From contig JAFAWN010000280.1 of the NCBI GenBank assembly GCA_019241735.1, positions 1-6,728 of the forward strand: a DNA stretch of 6,728 nucleotides, written 5' to 3'. Shown here piece after piece: positions 5,514-6,728 of the stretch. Position numbers and translations under genes: made by a program. The notes under the pieces were generated by a model that was not told where the DNA came from, did not search any database, and saw only the letters and a program-made list of their open reading frames with translations. This stretch comes from Terriglobales bacterium (GTDB lineage Bacteria > Acidobacteriota > Terriglobia > Terriglobales > Acidobacteriaceae). Within the stretch, counting starts at the first letter, position 1; each line of letters begins with the position of its first letter.

Positions 5514-6534
5514 AATGAAGAGACTGTAGATAGGCAACCACCGCCTGAAGATCGTCCGGGGCAAGCGGGTTCGGCGACATTGCAGTTCCCGGCTTAATGC
5601 GCTGAGGATCGACGATCCATCCCGCGAGCGCTCCTGCCGTATTCGGCAGAGTCTCAGCGGCAATCATGTTGCGGCTGGCCACATGAGTCAGGTCGGGGCC
5701 TAATCGCGACCCCGCGTCGGTGCCGCGAATCGTGTGGCACATCAGGCAGGCGTGAGTAAGAAAAACTTCGCGTCCACGAACCGCTTCCGACGTTGACGGC
5801 TCAGCCGCGATCTTAAGCTGCTGCTGTTCCCACGCTTTAAACTCGTCGACGGGTTCGGCCACGATTGAAAAGCCCATATGCGCATGTTGCAACCCGCAAA
5901 ACTCGGCGCATTGGCCGTGATAGATTCCGGGTTTTTCGATCTCGAACCAAAAAGCAGAAGAATATCCGGGCAGCAAGTCGCGCTTGCCGGTAATGTTTGG
6001 CGCCCAAAAACTGTGGATCACATCCTTCGAACTGGTCAGAACGACAACTGGCGTGCCAACCGGCACATGAATTTCATTTGCCGTGGTAACTGTCTGGTCC
6101 GCCTGCGGGTTTGGATAGGTGACTTCCCACCACCACTGATGGCCGGTGATCTGGATGGTGACCGGGTCCTTGGACGTCAGTCCTTCAACACGCTTGCCGG
6201 TTATCACGCTAAAAACAAGAACGACGAATAATGTAATAACCGTGATACCGGTCGCTAGCCCAACTCCCCAGCCGGCCCTCCGGTCTGCTATTTCATCTTT
6301 TTCCATCACGGGAAGCGGATGGCTGACGGCAACCCGGGTCTTACCCGCGGCGCGACTGAAAGCGCCGATCATCAGGACAAAGACCGCTAATAGGATCCAG
6401 AAGATGAACCAGTACAACCACTCAATGTGACCAGCCTGGGGCGCGGCGGGATGCAGGATGCTGTGACGATCGAGATGGAGTACTGCAGCTTGCGCCAACA
6501 ACATGTGTAAAGCAGAATTCCCAACGACGTTCAC
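5512..6534 (-). CDS. coxB: Cytochrome c oxidase subunit II fused to a C-terminal cytochrome c domain (caa3 type)
   Basis: This encodes 340 residues (ctaC/coxM elsewhere). Two membrane helices (about 40-58 and 91-112) are followed by the periplasmic cupredoxin domain. That domain carries the GHQWWWEV aromatic electron-entry patch (131-138). The CuA ligands are His174, Cys209, Glu211 (through its backbone), Cys213, His217 and Met220. A fused class I cytochrome c domain (about 250-340) has CLMCH at 263-267 and probable axial Met319 in GTAMS. Electrons would pass from the fused haem to CuA and then to subunit I. Before helix 2, the usual EVxWTxxP segment is absent and reads DRRAGWGVGLATG instead, so the K-channel entrance Glu is not evident. 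The start is GTG (6534), overlapping the previous stop as GTGA, with GGAG (6546-6543) 8 bases upstream. An internal ATG at 6504 lacks a ribosome site. No lipobox is seen. Confidence 0.96.
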   Translation of the reverse strand: MNVVGNSALHMLLAQAAVLHLDRHSILHPAAPQAGHIEWLYWFIFWILLAVFVLMIGAFSRAAGKTRVAVSHPLPVMEKDEIADRRAGWGVGLATGITVITLFVVLVFSVITGKRVEGLTSKDPVTIQITGHQWWWEVTYPNPQADQTVTTANEIHVPVGTPVVVLTSSKDVIHSFWAPNITGKRDLLPGYSSAFWFEIEKPGIYHGQCAEFCGLQHAHMGFSIVAEPVDEFKAWEQQQLKIAAEPSTSEAVRGREVFLTHACLMCHTIRGTDAGSRLGPDLTHVASRNMIAAETLPNTAGALAGWIVDPQRIKPGTAMSPNPLAPDDLQAVVAYLQSLH

Positions 6535-6728
6535 TTGGGTTGCTCCGGCACTCCCGTAATCCCGGTCGGCACCTGTTTTGACGTGGACGACTCAGCCGGC
6601 TTTACATTCATCTGGTCAGTGCGGTTTGGAGACACGCCCTTCGGCAGCAAACCTGCCATCGACCGGACATACGCGGCGATTTCCCAAGCCTGATATTCAG
6701 GGATGCGGTTCCTGAAAGAGGGCATGCC
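6531..6728 (-). CDS. C-terminal end of a c-type cytochrome (enters from right edge)
   Basis: Only the last 65 codons are in the window, open from base 6728 to a TGA at 6531. The segment begins GMPSFRNRIPEYQAWEIAAY. This looks like the end of a class I cytochrome c, with the axial Met in GMPSF followed by the C-terminal helix EIAAYVRSMAGLLP. A low-complexity, Pro/Ser/Thr-rich hydrophilic tail then runs to the stop. The CxxCH haem site would be outside the window. From memory, similar cytochromes directly precede alternative caa3 subunit II genes, where they are the likely electron donors. The stop overlaps the coxB GTG start by 4 bases (GTGA), so the two genes are probably cotranscribed. With no haem motif visible, the call depends on the Met-ligand segment and the context. 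Confidence 0.8.
   Translation of the reverse strand, partial: GMPSFRNRIPEYQAWEIAAYVRSMAGLLPKGVSPNRTDQMNVKPAESSTSKQVPTGITGVPEQPK

Noticed and set aside
5502..5663. N-terminal extension of coxA to an ATG at 5663
   Set aside because: It would overlap the coxB cytochrome c domain by 150 bases and adds Arg-rich sequence unlike any subunit I; a good ribosome site supports the TTG at 5501.

Overview
The window is one tightly packed operon read entirely on the minus strand (right to left). It encodes an aa3-type haem-copper cytochrome c oxidase of the caa3 kind, meaning subunit II carries a fused cytochrome c domain. The genes in order of transcription are: the C-terminal end of a cytochrome c (enters from the right edge), coxB (subunit II + cytochrome c), coxA (subunit I), coxC (subunit III), a 123-residue three-helix membrane protein, ctaG (oxidase assembly), a small monohaem cytochrome c lipoprotein, and a secreted GlcG/HbpS-type haem-binding protein. 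After a 183-base gap, a second transcription unit in the same direction starts with the N-terminal 92 codons of an AraC-family-like regulator and runs off the left edge.

Four junctions overlap by 4 bases (GTGA or ATGA), or would do so with the first available start codon, and the other gaps are 1 to 19 bases. The genes are therefore probably cotranscribed and partly translationally coupled. The promoter must lie beyond the right edge.

Electrons would flow from small c-type cytochromes (the partial one upstream and perhaps the lipoprotein) to the fused haem c of CoxB, then to CuA, then to haem a and haem a3/CuB in CoxA. CtaG would help deliver copper to the active site. All metal ligands of subunits I and II can be seen. 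However, the two residues that define the proton channels in well-studied A1 oxidases are replaced in CoxA: the D-channel Asp by Asn121 and the K-channel Lys by Gln348. Subunit II also lacks the usual Glu-Val-x-Trp-Thr segment that supplies the K-channel entrance. From memory of the family this resembles the alternative CoxMNOP-type oxidases of Bradyrhizobium and relatives, so it is probably a subfamily trait and not a defect. It is the most interesting point in the window.

The organism is an aerobic bacterium with a periplasm, lipoproteins and moderately GC-rich DNA. The gene content and protein style suggest Acidobacteriota or a similar soil lineage, but this is inference only. No RNA genes, insertion sequences, CRISPR arrays or long repeats were seen.
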